A stretch of DNA of 64,000 bases from the NCBI RefSeq assembly GCF_006861795.1, contig NZ_VDGH01000007.1, positions 1 to 64,000 on the forward strand. Reading direction: 5' to 3'. The stretch comes from Psychrobacillus lasiicapitis (lineage in GTDB: Bacteria; Bacillota; Bacilli; Bacillales_A; Planococcaceae). A program made the position numbers and the translations under genes. Shown piece by piece: positions 35,849 through 43,947 of this stretch; within the stretch, counting starts at the first letter, position 1; each line of letters starts with the position of its first letter. Under the pieces are notes generated by a model that was given only the letters and a program-made list of their open reading frames with translations, made no database searches and was not told the origin of the DNA.

Positions 35849-37027
35849 ATGCAAAAGGAAAGATTATGGACGAAGGATTTCATTTCTATAACGGTAGTCA
35901 ATTTTGTCTTAATGCTATCGATGTACTTGCTATTAGTAACGATGGCGACATATACAACGGAAACATATAATGCGTCGGCAAGTACAGCAGGTTTAGTTGC
36001 CAGTATTTTTATCATTGGTTCATTAATAGGCCGATTATTTGGTGGTAAACAGATTGCAAAAGTTGGTAGTAAGAAAATGCTTATAACCGGGATTATTATA
36101 TTCAGTATTGTAACGGTATTTTACTTTGTCCCGACTAATCTTTATGTATTAATACTTATTCGCCTGTTGCATGGTATTGGCGTGGGCCTTGCTACTACCG
36201 CAACTGGTACAATTGTGTCACAAGTTATCCCGCCCAGTAGAAGTGGGGAGGGAATCAGCTATTTTAGTTTAAGTGCAGTTTTATCTACAGCTATTGGGCC
36301 ACTGATTGGACTTGCGTTAATAGCTTCTTTTGGTTATACGAGTATTTTTATATTTTCGTTAGTGATGGGGATTTTTAGTTTACTCCTTGCACTTCCTGTT
36401 AGGGCTCCACAAATTAAGTATGTAGCAAATTCTGAAAGCACAGGTTTTAAGTTTTCAAGCTTTTTCGAATCCAAAGCAATGCCAGTATCCATTGCTATGT
36501 TGGTAATGGCTTTGGCTTATTCAGGTATACTATCTTTTATTACAACCTATGCGGCAGACATTGATCTAGTGAAGGCAGGGAGCTTTTACTTCCTCGTTTA
36601 TGCAGTTATTATATTAATTTCTCGTCCGTTTACGGGGAAAATGTTGGACAGTAGAGGCGGGAATAGTGTCGCTTATCCAGCATTAGTGTTATTTGCAATC
36701 GGAATGCTATTACTTAGCCAAGCGCATAGCAGTTTCATTTTCTTATTAGCAGCTGCATTTATCGGATTAGGTTACGGTAATTTCCAATCTACTACACAAG
36801 CACTAGCTATTAAAGTGACACCGCCTCATCGTATGGGCTTGGCAAATTCCACCTATTTTATCTTCCTTGACTTGGGTCTCGGATTAGGACCTTTCTTATT
36901 AGGTTATTTAGTTCCTGTAATCGGTTATAGAGGGTTATATCTATCCTTGGTAGCGCTCATCGTGATAGGAATCTTCGTTTATTATGCGTTGCATGGTAAA
37001 AGAGATAAGGAAATTCTTCAATCTTAA
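35849..37027 (+). CDS. MFS transporter (drug efflux type, YwoG/YfhI-like)
   Basis: 392 residues with twelve helices. The loop-2 motif is LIGRLFGGKQIAKVGSKKML and loop 8 has SRPFTGKMLDSRGGN; GIGVGLATTATGTIVSQVIP lies in helix 5. It belongs to the major facilitator efflux group. The ATG follows AGAAGGGGAAAG. It is co-transcribed with the MarR gene just upstream, so drug-inducible expression is likely. Substrate unknown. Confidence 0.85.
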   Translation: MQKERLWTKDFISITVVNFVLMLSMYLLLVTMATYTTETYNASASTAGLVASIFIIGSLIGRLFGGKQIAKVGSKKMLITGIIIFSIVTVFYFVPTNLYVLILIRLLHGIGVGLATTATGTIVSQVIPPSRSGEGISYFSLSAVLSTAIGPLIGLALIASFGYTSIFIFSLVMGIFSLLLALPVRAPQIKYVANSESTGFKFSSFFESKAMPVSIAMLVMALAYSGILSFITTYAADIDLVKAGSFYFLVYAVIILISRPFTGKMLDSRGGNSVAYPALVLFAIGMLLLSQAHSSFIFLLAAAFIGLGYGNFQSTTQALAIKVTPPHRMGLANSTYFIFLDLGLGLGPFLLGYLVPVIGYRGLYLSLVALIVIGIFVYYALHGKRDKEILQS

Positions 37028-37038
37028 AATTATGATAA

Positions 37039-37074
37039 AAAAATCCTGTGTGAAAATAATACACAGGATTTTTT
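37039..37074 (+). terminator. Terminator of the MarR-MFS operon
   Basis: AAAAAATCCTGTGT and ACACAGGATTTTTT, perfect arms with a T-tract. Confidence 0.9.
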
Positions 37075-37242
37075 ATATTTGTTAAAATTCTTTGGTATTC
37101 CTTCAATATCCTCTGCATCAAACATAATAACCCTTTTCAGTAAGCTCTTAATTATCTACTTGTTGAAATCCACTACTTATAAAAGTGGATAAGCATGCAT
37201 ACAATCTAGAGGAGATATTAAGGGAATTTATAGGGAAGAGGG

Positions 37243-37518
37243 TTGTTGGTACTGATTGAAAAAGCACTTCTTTTAATCATTATATTGAGAATTTTTTCGG
37301 GAAGTATCGATATAGCAGCTGCCATGTTGATGCTAAAATTTAATGATTTGGAAAAAGCCTTTTATATTAATACTTTACTAGCTTTAGTAGGTCCATGCAT
37401 ATTGATCATTACTACAGGAATCGCACTATTTGGACTAGCTGAAAAAATTTCATTGGTGAGAATGATTTGCTTGTTTGGTGGAATCATCCTTATTCTATTT
37501 AGTTTAAGGTCAGAATAA
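37243..37518 (+). CDS. YqhV-like small membrane protein (DUF2619)
   Basis: About 90 residues with three hydrophobic helices. IEKALLLIIILRIFSGSIDI, then AAAMLMLKFNDLEKAFYIN, then LLALVGP, are close to B. subtilis YqhV, which lies near spoIIIA there. Function unknown. Two consecutive TTG codons could start it (37243 or 37246), with GGGAAGAGGG directly in front; no ATG is available. Encoded alone here, away from spoIIIA genes. Confidence 0.7.
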   Translation: MLVLIEKALLLIIILRIFSGSIDIAAAMLMLKFNDLEKAFYINTLLALVGPCILIITTGIALFGLAEKISLVRMICLFGGIILILFSLRSE

Positions 37519-37543
37519 GGATTAAATATAACTGAAATGCTAC

Positions 37544-38326
37544 TCAATCTATTCTTGATGCTAACTTTTCTAAATAGGCGCCGGCAACTTCCATTCTAGC
37601 TCCATACCAAAACATCTCACCTTCTATTAAAATGATTTTAGTGTTTGGCAGAAAAGCTCGAAATTCTGCTATATGTTTTTCTTGGTATGGAAATGGCTCA
37701 GAAGCGAGTAGAAGGACATCAAGATTTGCAGCCGATAAATCCTCTGGTGTTACAGCGGGATACCTTGAACCCTCATTTGCAAATGGATTATGAAAACCAA
37801 GCGTATGTAGAACATCATTAATATAAGTAGTTCCTCCAACAACCATATATGGTTTTCGCCATATTACGTAAGCAGCGTTTTTCACTTGCATGCGAGAAGA
37901 AGGGAATACAGTTTTACAAGAGTCAACGAGCAAATTTGCTTCGGACTCTTTATTTGTTAGTGTGCCGAGTGTCTTAATAAATCGATAAGAATCTTGAATT
38001 GACTGCACTTCTAAGACATATACAGGAGCAATTTTTTCAAGCACTTGTACTATTTCTGCGGTATTTTCTTCTTTTTCAGCTAGGATGAGATCTGGCTGTA
38101 GTGCCCGAATCTTATCCTCTTTGACTTCTTTAGTACCCCCAATCTTTTCTACACTTTCAACAATATCCTCGGGGAATATGCAATATTTTGTGCGTCCTAC
38201 AATTTCATCCTGTAGACCAAGTGTGAAAAGTGTTTCAGTTATTGCTGGACAAATAGAGATGATACGTTTTGGTGTTGCAGGAATATTTACTTGTCGTCCA
38301 GTATGATCATTAAAAATTCGTGTCAT
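37544..38326 (-). CDS. BtuF/FepB-like helical-backbone binding protein lacking an export signal
   Basis: 260 residues. It begins directly with the mature-type strand RIFNDHTGRQVNIPATPKRI, followed by ISICPAITETLFTLGLQDEI, as in vitamin B12 or siderophore binding proteins. No signal peptide or lipobox is encoded, and GGAGG sits correctly before this ATG, so it is predicted to stay in the cytosol. No permease or ATPase gene is adjacent. Relatives of this cytosolic form are annotated as cobalamin-binding proteins, with unknown role. Confidence 0.75.
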   Translation of the reverse strand: MTRIFNDHTGRQVNIPATPKRIISICPAITETLFTLGLQDEIVGRTKYCIFPEDIVESVEKIGGTKEVKEDKIRALQPDLILAEKEENTAEIVQVLEKIAPVYVLEVQSIQDSYRFIKTLGTLTNKESEANLLVDSCKTVFPSSRMQVKNAAYVIWRKPYMVVGGTTYINDVLHTLGFHNPFANEGSRYPAVTPEDLSAANLDVLLLASEPFPYQEKHIAEFRAFLPNTKIILIEGEMFWYGARMEVAGAYLEKLASRID

Positions 38327-38550
38327 CGAATACCTCCTTATAAAGAGAAACTAACAATCGGGCTTTTATGGGCAGTTGATCTCCCACTTATCTTTTAGCT
38401 ATTCTTAAATCTTGAAGTGGAAGTCTTACTGCCCGTTAATGCGGGATAAATCATCGTTAAGGGAAAATTCAGTTTACTAATTTCAATTGTATAGGGAAAC
38501 ATCAAGGAACTCTATACATTTCAGGCAAAATAATGAGATTACATTTTTAA

Positions 38551-38595
38551 TTGACCTAATGAGAATATTTATTTATAATACCTACTAAATAGGTA
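38551..38595 (+). promoter_or_regulatory. Promoter plus palindrome upstream of the hydrolase gene
   Basis: TTGACC (38551-38556), 17 bases, TATAAT (38574-38579). TACCTA-N5-TAGGTA (38579-38595) begins at the last base of the -10 box and covers the start point, so it may be an operator. The rest of the 38327-38631 gap holds no gene. Confidence 0.6.
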
Positions 38596-38631
38596 AGAAT
38601 AGTATTGTTTTAGGAAAGGGAGCAGGATAAT

Positions 38632-39429
38632 ATGACCGAGTCGATTTCTATTCTTTACGATAACTTACACCTTTCAGGAGTACTTCATCTTCCTGAGGGA
38701 ATTCAACACAAAAAAGTTCCACTTATTGTTCTATTACACGGTTTTGTGGGGAGCAAGGTAGGGGAACATCGTCTATTTGTGAAAGCTGCGCGTAACTTTT
38801 CCGAAAAGGGCTATGCTGTTTTTCGTTTTGACTTTAGTGGTTGTGGAGAAAGTGATGGAGATTATGCGGATGTTACGGTTACTAAACAGTTAAAAGAGGT
38901 ACAAGCCATTCTTGACTATGTTTCACAACGAGTGGAGGTCGATAAGAGGAATATTATTTTGATCGGTCATAGTCTAGGAGGTGCAGTTGCTTCTTTAACA
39001 GCAGCTGTTGATAAGCGTATCGGAAAGCTGATCCTGTGGTCACCAGTTGCAAAACCATATGATGATATTGCAGCTATTGTGGGAGAGGCAGCGTTACAGA
39101 CAGCTAAAGGTTTAGGTGTTTTTGATTATGGTGGTTTTTATGTGAGTCATCGTTTTTTGGAGGACTTAAAAAACCATCATCCGCTAGAAGCAATACGTTC
39201 ATACGATGAGCAACTATTAATCATACATGCAGAGCAAGATGAGGATGTTCCAAAGGAGAATGCAATGCGCTATTCGGCTTCATTGAAACAAGGCGTTTCA
39301 GCGGATGTTCATTATATTAAAGAAGCAAATCATACATTTGCTAGCTATTCTTTTGAAGAGAAATTGTTTGAAGAAACGCTTGTATGGCTAGAAAAGAACA
39401 AGGAACAATCGAATAAAATAGCATTATAA
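38632..39429 (+). CDS. Alpha/beta hydrolase (esterase, EstD/cinnamoyl-esterase-like)
   Basis: 265 residues. HGFVGSKVGEHRLFVKAAR supplies the oxyanion region and FDFSGCGESDG the next loop. GHSLGG is the nucleophile elbow. The acid is probably the Asp in HAEQDEDVP and the base the His in EANHTFASYSFEE. It resembles cytosolic short-acyl or feruloyl esterases. AAAGGGAGCAGG precedes the ATG. A clear vegetative promoter lies upstream; the palindrome at its start point suggests a specific regulator. Confidence 0.8.
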   Translation: MTESISILYDNLHLSGVLHLPEGIQHKKVPLIVLLHGFVGSKVGEHRLFVKAARNFSEKGYAVFRFDFSGCGESDGDYADVTVTKQLKEVQAILDYVSQRVEVDKRNIILIGHSLGGAVASLTAAVDKRIGKLILWSPVAKPYDDIAAIVGEAALQTAKGLGVFDYGGFYVSHRFLEDLKNHHPLEAIRSYDEQLLIIHAEQDEDVPKENAMRYSASLKQGVSADVHYIKEANHTFASYSFEEKLFEETLVWLEKNKEQSNKIAL

Positions 39430-39519
39430 ATGGCTTTCGCCTTTATTAGCGATTCCTTTGTTGAGCATTAATATAGATTTCTTATTGATTCATGTGCTAG
39501 AATAAAAAATGTTATGTTA

Positions 39520-39534
39520 GTTACTAAAGGTAAC
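39520..39534. promoter_or_regulatory. Candidate operator upstream of azoR
   Basis: GTTAC-TAAAG-GTAAC, a perfect 5-base inverted repeat 34 bases before the azoreductase start. DUF24/HxlR repressors such as CatR and YodB use TTAC-type half sites in front of azoreductase and dioxygenase genes, so this may be a thiol-redox operator. Confidence 0.45.
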
Positions 39535-39568
39535 CGTAAATAGAAACAGCTTTGGAGGAAAGAAATCA

Positions 39569-40213
39569 ATGAATATTTTAGTAGTAAAAGCAAATAACCG
39601 TCCAGCAACGGAAGCTATATCAAGCAAAATGTATGAAACTTTTATGGAAACAGTAAAAGATTCAAAAGATTTGAATGTAACAACTTTTGATGTGTTTGCA
39701 GAAGACATGCCATACTTTGGTCAAGATCTTTTCAATGCATTCGGAAAAACACAAAATGGGGAAGAGTTAACAGATTTAGAGCAACGTTTATTGGCTGCTA
39801 AACAAAAGGCAATGGATGCATTATCTGCAGCAGACGTAGTTGTTTTTGCATTCCCATTATGGAACTTAACAATTCCAGCAAAATTACAAACATTTGTAGA
39901 TTACACATATCAAGCAGGATATGCGTTTAAATATAGTCCAGAAGGCCAATTAATCAGCTTAATGCCAGAGAAAAAAGCAATTCTATTAAGTGCACGTGGA
40001 GGAATATACTCTACACCTGAATCAGCACCAATGGAAATGGCAGCTACTTATATGCGTAATGTATTTGGCGGCGTATTCGGTATGTCAGTAGAAGAAGTAA
40101 TTATCGAAGGTCATAATGCAATGCCAGATAAAGCAGAACAAATTATTGCAGAAGGTCTTGAAAGAGTAACGTCTGTTGCAAAATCATTATCTTCAGAAAC
40201 TGTTAACGCTTAA
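39569..40213 (+). CDS. azoR: FMN-dependent NADH-azoreductase
   Basis: 214 residues, flavodoxin-like fold. Landmarks are the N-terminal MNILVVKANNRPATEAISSK, FAFPLWNLTIPAKLQTFVDY (FMN-binding loop), and LLSARGGIYST. It reduces quinones and azo compounds by two-electron transfer, protecting against electrophiles. GGAGGAAAGAAATCA precedes the ATG. A decayed second copy lies at 41677-41786, on the other side of hmp. Confidence 0.9.
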   Translation: MNILVVKANNRPATEAISSKMYETFMETVKDSKDLNVTTFDVFAEDMPYFGQDLFNAFGKTQNGEELTDLEQRLLAAKQKAMDALSAADVVVFAFPLWNLTIPAKLQTFVDYTYQAGYAFKYSPEGQLISLMPEKKAILLSARGGIYSTPESAPMEMAATYMRNVFGGVFGMSVEEVIIEGHNAMPDKAEQIIAEGLERVTSVAKSLSSETVNA

Positions 40214-40220
40214 TATAGTG

Positions 40221-40257
40221 AAAAAATCCCACATTTGAGCAGAATGTGGGATTTTTT
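40221..40257 (+). terminator. Terminator of azoR
   Basis: AAAAAATCCCACATT and AATGTGGGATTTTTT. A mutated copy of the same terminator follows the azoR relic. Confidence 0.9.
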
Positions 40258-40410
40258 ATTGGCATTCTATTTTAGTTGGAAAACAGAGAGTGTTAGTTGT
40301 AACTTTCTTTCATTTAGTTGTAAAAGAGATTTTGTGGGGTACGTTAAAGATATATAAATAGAAAATCGCTTTTCGTTTTGAAAAAACAAAAAGGGAAATC
40401 TCAACTAACT

Positions 40411-41634
40411 TTATTTTTGACCGCCCAGAATGGCAATAGGATTAAATACTTCAAATTGAATATGATTCTCTGCTACACCCCATTCATGCAATGCCCTATT
40501 AATTGCTTCTAAGAAGGGGATAGGTCCACAAAAATAGAAATGCGCATCTTTCGATGAAACATTCGTTTGCAAGAAGTCTAGATCAACAAATCCTTGTTTG
40601 TCGAAGTCAGCGGCGTCAAGTTCCTCTTTCGTTGGCGTATTGTAAAGAACGAGTGATTTCACTTGGGAATGCTGCTTTGCTAATTGTTTCACATGTTCTC
40701 TAAAGGCATGTGTCGAATTATTTTCTGTAGCATGTATGAAAGTGACTTCTCTTTGCGGGTGCTTTTCAATGATAGAATTTAGCATACTTACTAAAGGTGT
40801 AATACCAATTCCCCCACTAATTAGGACAACCGGAGTCTCTTCCTCATCGAGAAAAAAGTCTCCTGCAGGGGCGGAAAATTCAAGCTTATCCCCGACGTTT
40901 TTTTGATTGGCCAAGAAGTTAGAGACGATTCCAGCTGGCGCATTATGATGGGCATCCTCCCGTTTAACACTAATGCGGTAGTAATCCTTCCCTGGGGAAT
41001 CTGAGAGACTATAATGTCGAATATGGTTATATTTCTCGCCCGGTATTTCCGCATTCAAAGTTAAATATTGTCCCGCTTTGTAAGTAGGAATCGATTTTCC
41101 ATCTTGTGGTTTTAAATAGTAAGAATACACGGTGTCGCTTTCTTTTTCCTTCCGATCTATCACAAAGTTACGGAATCCTTCCCATCCTCCAGGCTGATGT
41201 TCTACTTCCTCATATAAATTCTTTTCGATATCGATGAAGGCATCCGCAATATAACCATATGCTTTCCCCCAAGCACCTATAATTTCATCAGTCGCAGCAT
41301 CACCGAGTACAGCTTTTACGGCTTCCAGTAATGTTTCTCCTACAACTGGATATTGCTCCGGTACAACTCCAATAGCCCGGTGCTTCTCCGTCACTCTTTG
41401 AATAACAGGTTTTATGGCTTCTAAATTAGTAATATGTTCACCTGCTGCATAAACCGCAAAGCCTAGCGCTTCTTGTTGAATTCCTCTTTTTTGATTGGTT
41501 TGGTTGAATAGATTGTACAAATCTGGAGCTTTGGAAAATAATAATTCATAAAACTTCTTTCCAATTGCATTACTATGTTCTTTTAGAACAGGGGCAGTTG
41601 ATTGAACAATTTCTATCGTTTTAGCATCTAACAA
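40411..41634 (-). CDS. hmp: Flavohaemoglobin, nitric oxide dioxygenase
   Basis: 407 residues; converts NO to nitrate with O2 and NADH. The N-terminal globin domain (1-140) has the proximal His in TEKHRAIGV. The FAD-binding barrel (150-255) has RHYSLSDSPG. The NAD domain (260-400) has GGIGITPLVSML and the C-terminal FCGPIPFLEAIN. Start is TTG, after GAGGAGGTAATCTTAC. It lies antisense between azoR and the azoR relic. An NsrR-type operator would be expected upstream but I could not point to one confidently. Confidence 0.93.
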   Translation of the reverse strand: MLDAKTIEIVQSTAPVLKEHSNAIGKKFYELLFSKAPDLYNLFNQTNQKRGIQQEALGFAVYAAGEHITNLEAIKPVIQRVTEKHRAIGVVPEQYPVVGETLLEAVKAVLGDAATDEIIGAWGKAYGYIADAFIDIEKNLYEEVEHQPGGWEGFRNFVIDRKEKESDTVYSYYLKPQDGKSIPTYKAGQYLTLNAEIPGEKYNHIRHYSLSDSPGKDYYRISVKREDAHHNAPAGIVSNFLANQKNVGDKLEFSAPAGDFFLDEEETPVVLISGGIGITPLVSMLNSIIEKHPQREVTFIHATENNSTHAFREHVKQLAKQHSQVKSLVLYNTPTKEELDAADFDKQGFVDLDFLQTNVSSKDAHFYFCGPIPFLEAINRALHEWGVAENHIQFEVFNPIAILGGQK

Positions 41635-41676
41635 GTAAGATTACCTCCTCAAACTATATACAACATCACAAAAATA

Positions 41677-41786
41677 GCCTTCCCATTATGAGCTGAACAA
41701 TTCCAGTAAAATGACAAACTTTTGTAGATTACATTTATGATACAATCGCCAAATTATTATCTGCAGAAACAGTTAACGCTAAATAA
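41677..41786 (+). pseudogene. Decayed second azoreductase copy (internal deletion)
   Basis: The first 60 bases match azoR codons around FPLWNLTIPAKLQTFVDYT, with point changes and a stop. The sequence then jumps to the last eleven codons (AKLLSAETVNA versus AKSLSSETVNA in azoR), so about 270 bases are missing. The 5' third is also absent. A related terminator follows at 41804-41845. Order and orientation match azoR, so this is the tail of a former tandem duplicate, now separated by the inverted hmp gene. Confidence 0.85.
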
Positions 41787-41803
41787 AATAAGTATAAATA
41801 TAT

Positions 41804-41845
41804 AAAATCCCACATTTCGCCCGAGAGGTTAAATGTGAGATTTTT
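41804..41845. terminator. Terminator of the azoR relic
   Basis: AAAATCCCACATTT pairs with AAATGTGAGATTTTT; loop differs from the azoR terminator. It can also end the small minus-strand gene that follows. Confidence 0.75.
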
Positions 41846-41852
41846 AAATTTG

Positions 41853-42002
41853 TTAAAACTTTGGAAAAACATATGAGATTAAAAACCAGAGAATACCGAA
41901 AAAGATAATTAGATAGGCAGCGTATTTAATAAATGTTGCGCCTACCAAACCCGAATCTGACTTTTCTTCTCTACGTACTTCAACGCGTTTCTCTTCGTCC
42001 AT
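41853..42002 (-). CDS. 49-residue single-span membrane protein
   Basis: A short gene on the minus strand. Its start is MDEEKRVEVRREEKSDSGL, a charged cytosolic head. A hydrophobic helix (AAYLIIFFGILWFLISYVF) and a Lys-Phe end follow. AGGAGTGATTAATA precedes the ATG, a good ribosome binding site. Composition (charged head, one clean helix, positive end) supports a real protein. Function unknown; not recognised. Confidence 0.7.
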   Translation of the reverse strand: MDEEKRVEVRREEKSDSGLVGATFIKYAAYLIIFFGILWFLISYVFPKF

Positions 42003-42108
42003 TATTAATCACTCCTAGTCTATTTACTCTTGCAATCTATTTACCCGGTGTCTTAGAAAGTAAACTTGAAGAAGTAACCAGTATGTTTAGGAGTGAGATA
42101 GAACATTA

Positions 42109-42143
42109 AAAAGCCAGAAATTCATAAAAAATCCCTGGCTTTT
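42109..42143 (-). terminator. Terminator of the PTS-IIC-type gene
   Basis: AAAAGCCAG pairs with CTGGCTTTT, with a T-tract on the minus strand. Confidence 0.85.
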
Positions 42144-42161
42144 ATCTATGTACTTGTTCGA

Positions 42162-43190
42162 CTATTGAATTTCCATACGAAGATCACCTGTTTTAGCCAA
42201 ACCTCTAGCTTTAAGCAAATGATAAACAGTGAGAGAAATGATTGCTGGTAAAATGACACCTAATATAATATACATTAATAGAACAATTACACCCTGGTTC
42301 GCAAGAATATTTAAAGGTGCGATAAAAGAATTAAGGCCAAGGCCTGCTAATGTATAAGGAACTTCAAAATGGAACATTAATATCGCAATGGGTGCACAAA
42401 TAACAGAAGATAGAAATGGTCCTATGACAAGAAGCGGATTTTTAACGATATTTGGAACTTGTACTTTCGGTGTTAAAAATGATTGGGCAATATTTGCACC
42501 TAAATCATTTTGTTTGAATGACATCGCCGTCCATCCGGCAAATTGAGCTGTACATCCAATTAAAGCGGCCGCACTGGAAACTGGATCAAGTTGCAGAGCA
42601 ATTGCAATAGCTGCAGAAGAGGCTGGAGACATAAGAAAAATACTCCAAACAAGTCCGATAACTATTGATCCCATAAGCGGCGATCCTGAAACAGAGTTAG
42701 CGATGAAACTACTTAACTGCTCTAAAAGTGGAGTAGTAATCGCTGCTAAACCAACCCCTGCGACTCCTCCTACTAATATAGCGGCAAATGGAATTGCTAG
42801 CATATCTAATTTTGTCTTACCGGCAATGCGTTTTCCAACCCACACTGCAAAAACGGTAGCTAACACAGCACTGATCGGTTGTCCTGTAGTAAGAATCCAA
42901 GCACCATCTGCATTCATATGAAGTGCATTTGCACCGATAGTACTGGAGGCCATCGCACTGAAAATAACTAATGTATTCCCACCAAGTTGATAGGCGATAC
43001 CAGCACCTATTGCTGGTGCTAGCATTAGCTGCGTAGCCTTTCCGATTGTAGTAAAGCCTTCCCATCCTGTGAACGTACCAAAAGTTTCTATAAGTAGCCC
43101 GATACCTAGTGTGACAAGTACCGCATTTGCAAGTCCTTGCGACGCTTTATACATTCGTTCAATGATATATTGTTTCGTCGTTTGTTTCAT
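42162..43190 (-). CDS. Orphan PTS EIIC_2-type membrane protein
   Basis: 342 residues with eight to ten helices and the EIIC_2 family pattern: ASQGLANAVLVTLGIGLLIE, LAPAIGAGIAYQLGGNTLVI, MSPASSAAIAIAL and GCTAQFAGWTAMSFKQND. No EIIA or EIIB domain or gene is nearby, so it may not be a sugar phosphotransferase at all. GGAGG nine bases before the ATG at 43190 marks the start; nine extra upstream codons cover that site. A leader terminator lies between promoter and gene. Confidence 0.75.
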   Translation of the reverse strand: MKQTTKQYIIERMYKASQGLANAVLVTLGIGLLIETFGTFTGWEGFTTIGKATQLMLAPAIGAGIAYQLGGNTLVIFSAMASSTIGANALHMNADGAWILTTGQPISAVLATVFAVWVGKRIAGKTKLDMLAIPFAAILVGGVAGVGLAAITTPLLEQLSSFIANSVSGSPLMGSIVIGLVWSIFLMSPASSAAIAIALQLDPVSSAAALIGCTAQFAGWTAMSFKQNDLGANIAQSFLTPKVQVPNIVKNPLLVIGPFLSSVICAPIAILMFHFEVPYTLAGLGLNSFIAPLNILANQGVIVLLMYIILGVILPAIISLTVYHLLKARGLAKTGDLRMEIQ

Positions 43191-43249
43191 TTCTAAATAC
43201 CTCCAAATATACTGCATTAAATATATTGCAAAAATTAAAAAAATAAAAA

Positions 43250-43268
43250 GCCCTCCAATAGGACGAGC
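43250..43268 (-). terminator. Possible attenuator in the leader of the IIC-type gene
   Basis: On the minus strand GCTCGTCC-TATT-GGAGGGC forms a hairpin followed by TTTTTATTTTT, about 60 bases before the start codon. Either conditional readthrough or a terminator of an upstream transcript is possible. The preceding 100 bases show no RNA motif that I recognise. Confidence 0.5.
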
Positions 43269-43395
43269 AGATACTTTTAATGCCTAATAATCATTACACT
43301 CTTTGTATAATTTTCTTCTACTAAATTGTTATAATATTAATATAATTATTTAGAGTAGTCAATACTATTCTAAAATAAGAAATAGTGAGTAAAAA

Positions 43396-43427
43396 AGAGC
43401 CGAAGTTTTTATGAAATCTTCGGCTCT
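43396..43427 (-). terminator. Terminator of the channel gene
   Basis: AGAGCCGAAG and CTTCGGCTCT with a run of T residues on the minus strand. Confidence 0.9.
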
Positions 43428-43438
43428 GGCGTGTATAA

Positions 43439-43807
43439 CTATTTTTTCACTTTGTCTCGTAATTTATTTCTTTTTTCCTCTAATGCTTCCGTATTTATCA
43501 TCGTTTTACCTAAGGTGAGCAGGGTGATAAACATGACACCAGTTCCAACTATTAGATAAATCATTGTAAACACTTTTCCAAGGTCCGTAGATGGATAAAG
43601 ATTTGTTTCCACACCAGTCGGTATCAAGCTTACAACGCAGAAGTAAATAGCGTCCAATATTTCCCATCCTTCTTTTTTCGTATAGAAAAGAGTACCAGAA
43701 AGAAGGATAAAAAATAAAGTAGTAAACAGAGATAGAAAGATTGGTTCCTTGAAAGCTTTAAAGAATGCTTCAATAAATCGTTTGACGGTTAATATAAAAG
43801 ACAACAT
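43439..43807 (-). CDS. Two-helix potassium-channel-like protein with an altered filter
   Basis: 122 residues. Two to three helices with a pore loop between (EILDAIYFCVVSLIPTGVET then NLYPSTDLGKVFTMIYLIVG), matching the Ion_trans_2 layout where the loop ends TVGYGD and is followed by a Pro-x-Thr-Asp-x-Gly-Lys stretch. Here the filter reads PTGVET, so the GYG triplet is absent while the flanks are intact. It may conduct with changed selectivity or be a non-conducting relative. AGGTGA precedes the ATG. Encoded alone. Confidence 0.7.
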   Translation of the reverse strand: MLSFILTVKRFIEAFFKAFKEPIFLSLFTTLFFILLSGTLFYTKKEGWEILDAIYFCVVSLIPTGVETNLYPSTDLGKVFTMIYLIVGTGVMFITLLTLGKTMINTEALEEKRNKLRDKVKK

Positions 43808-43913
43808 ATTAGTTCACCTGCAAAAGTAAATTTTTGTCTCAGTATTATAGCAAAAATATAAGTACTCATACTAACAGAAAGCCTATCGCTAGGTTACACT
43901 TACATAAAATTAA

Positions 43914-43943
43914 AGACCAGGTTAGATATCTCTAACCTAGTCT
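43914..43943 (-). terminator. Terminator of the acetyltransferase gene
   Basis: AGACCAGGTTAGA pairs with TCTAACCTAGTCT around TATC. Confidence 0.75.
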
Positions 43944-43947
43944 TCTA

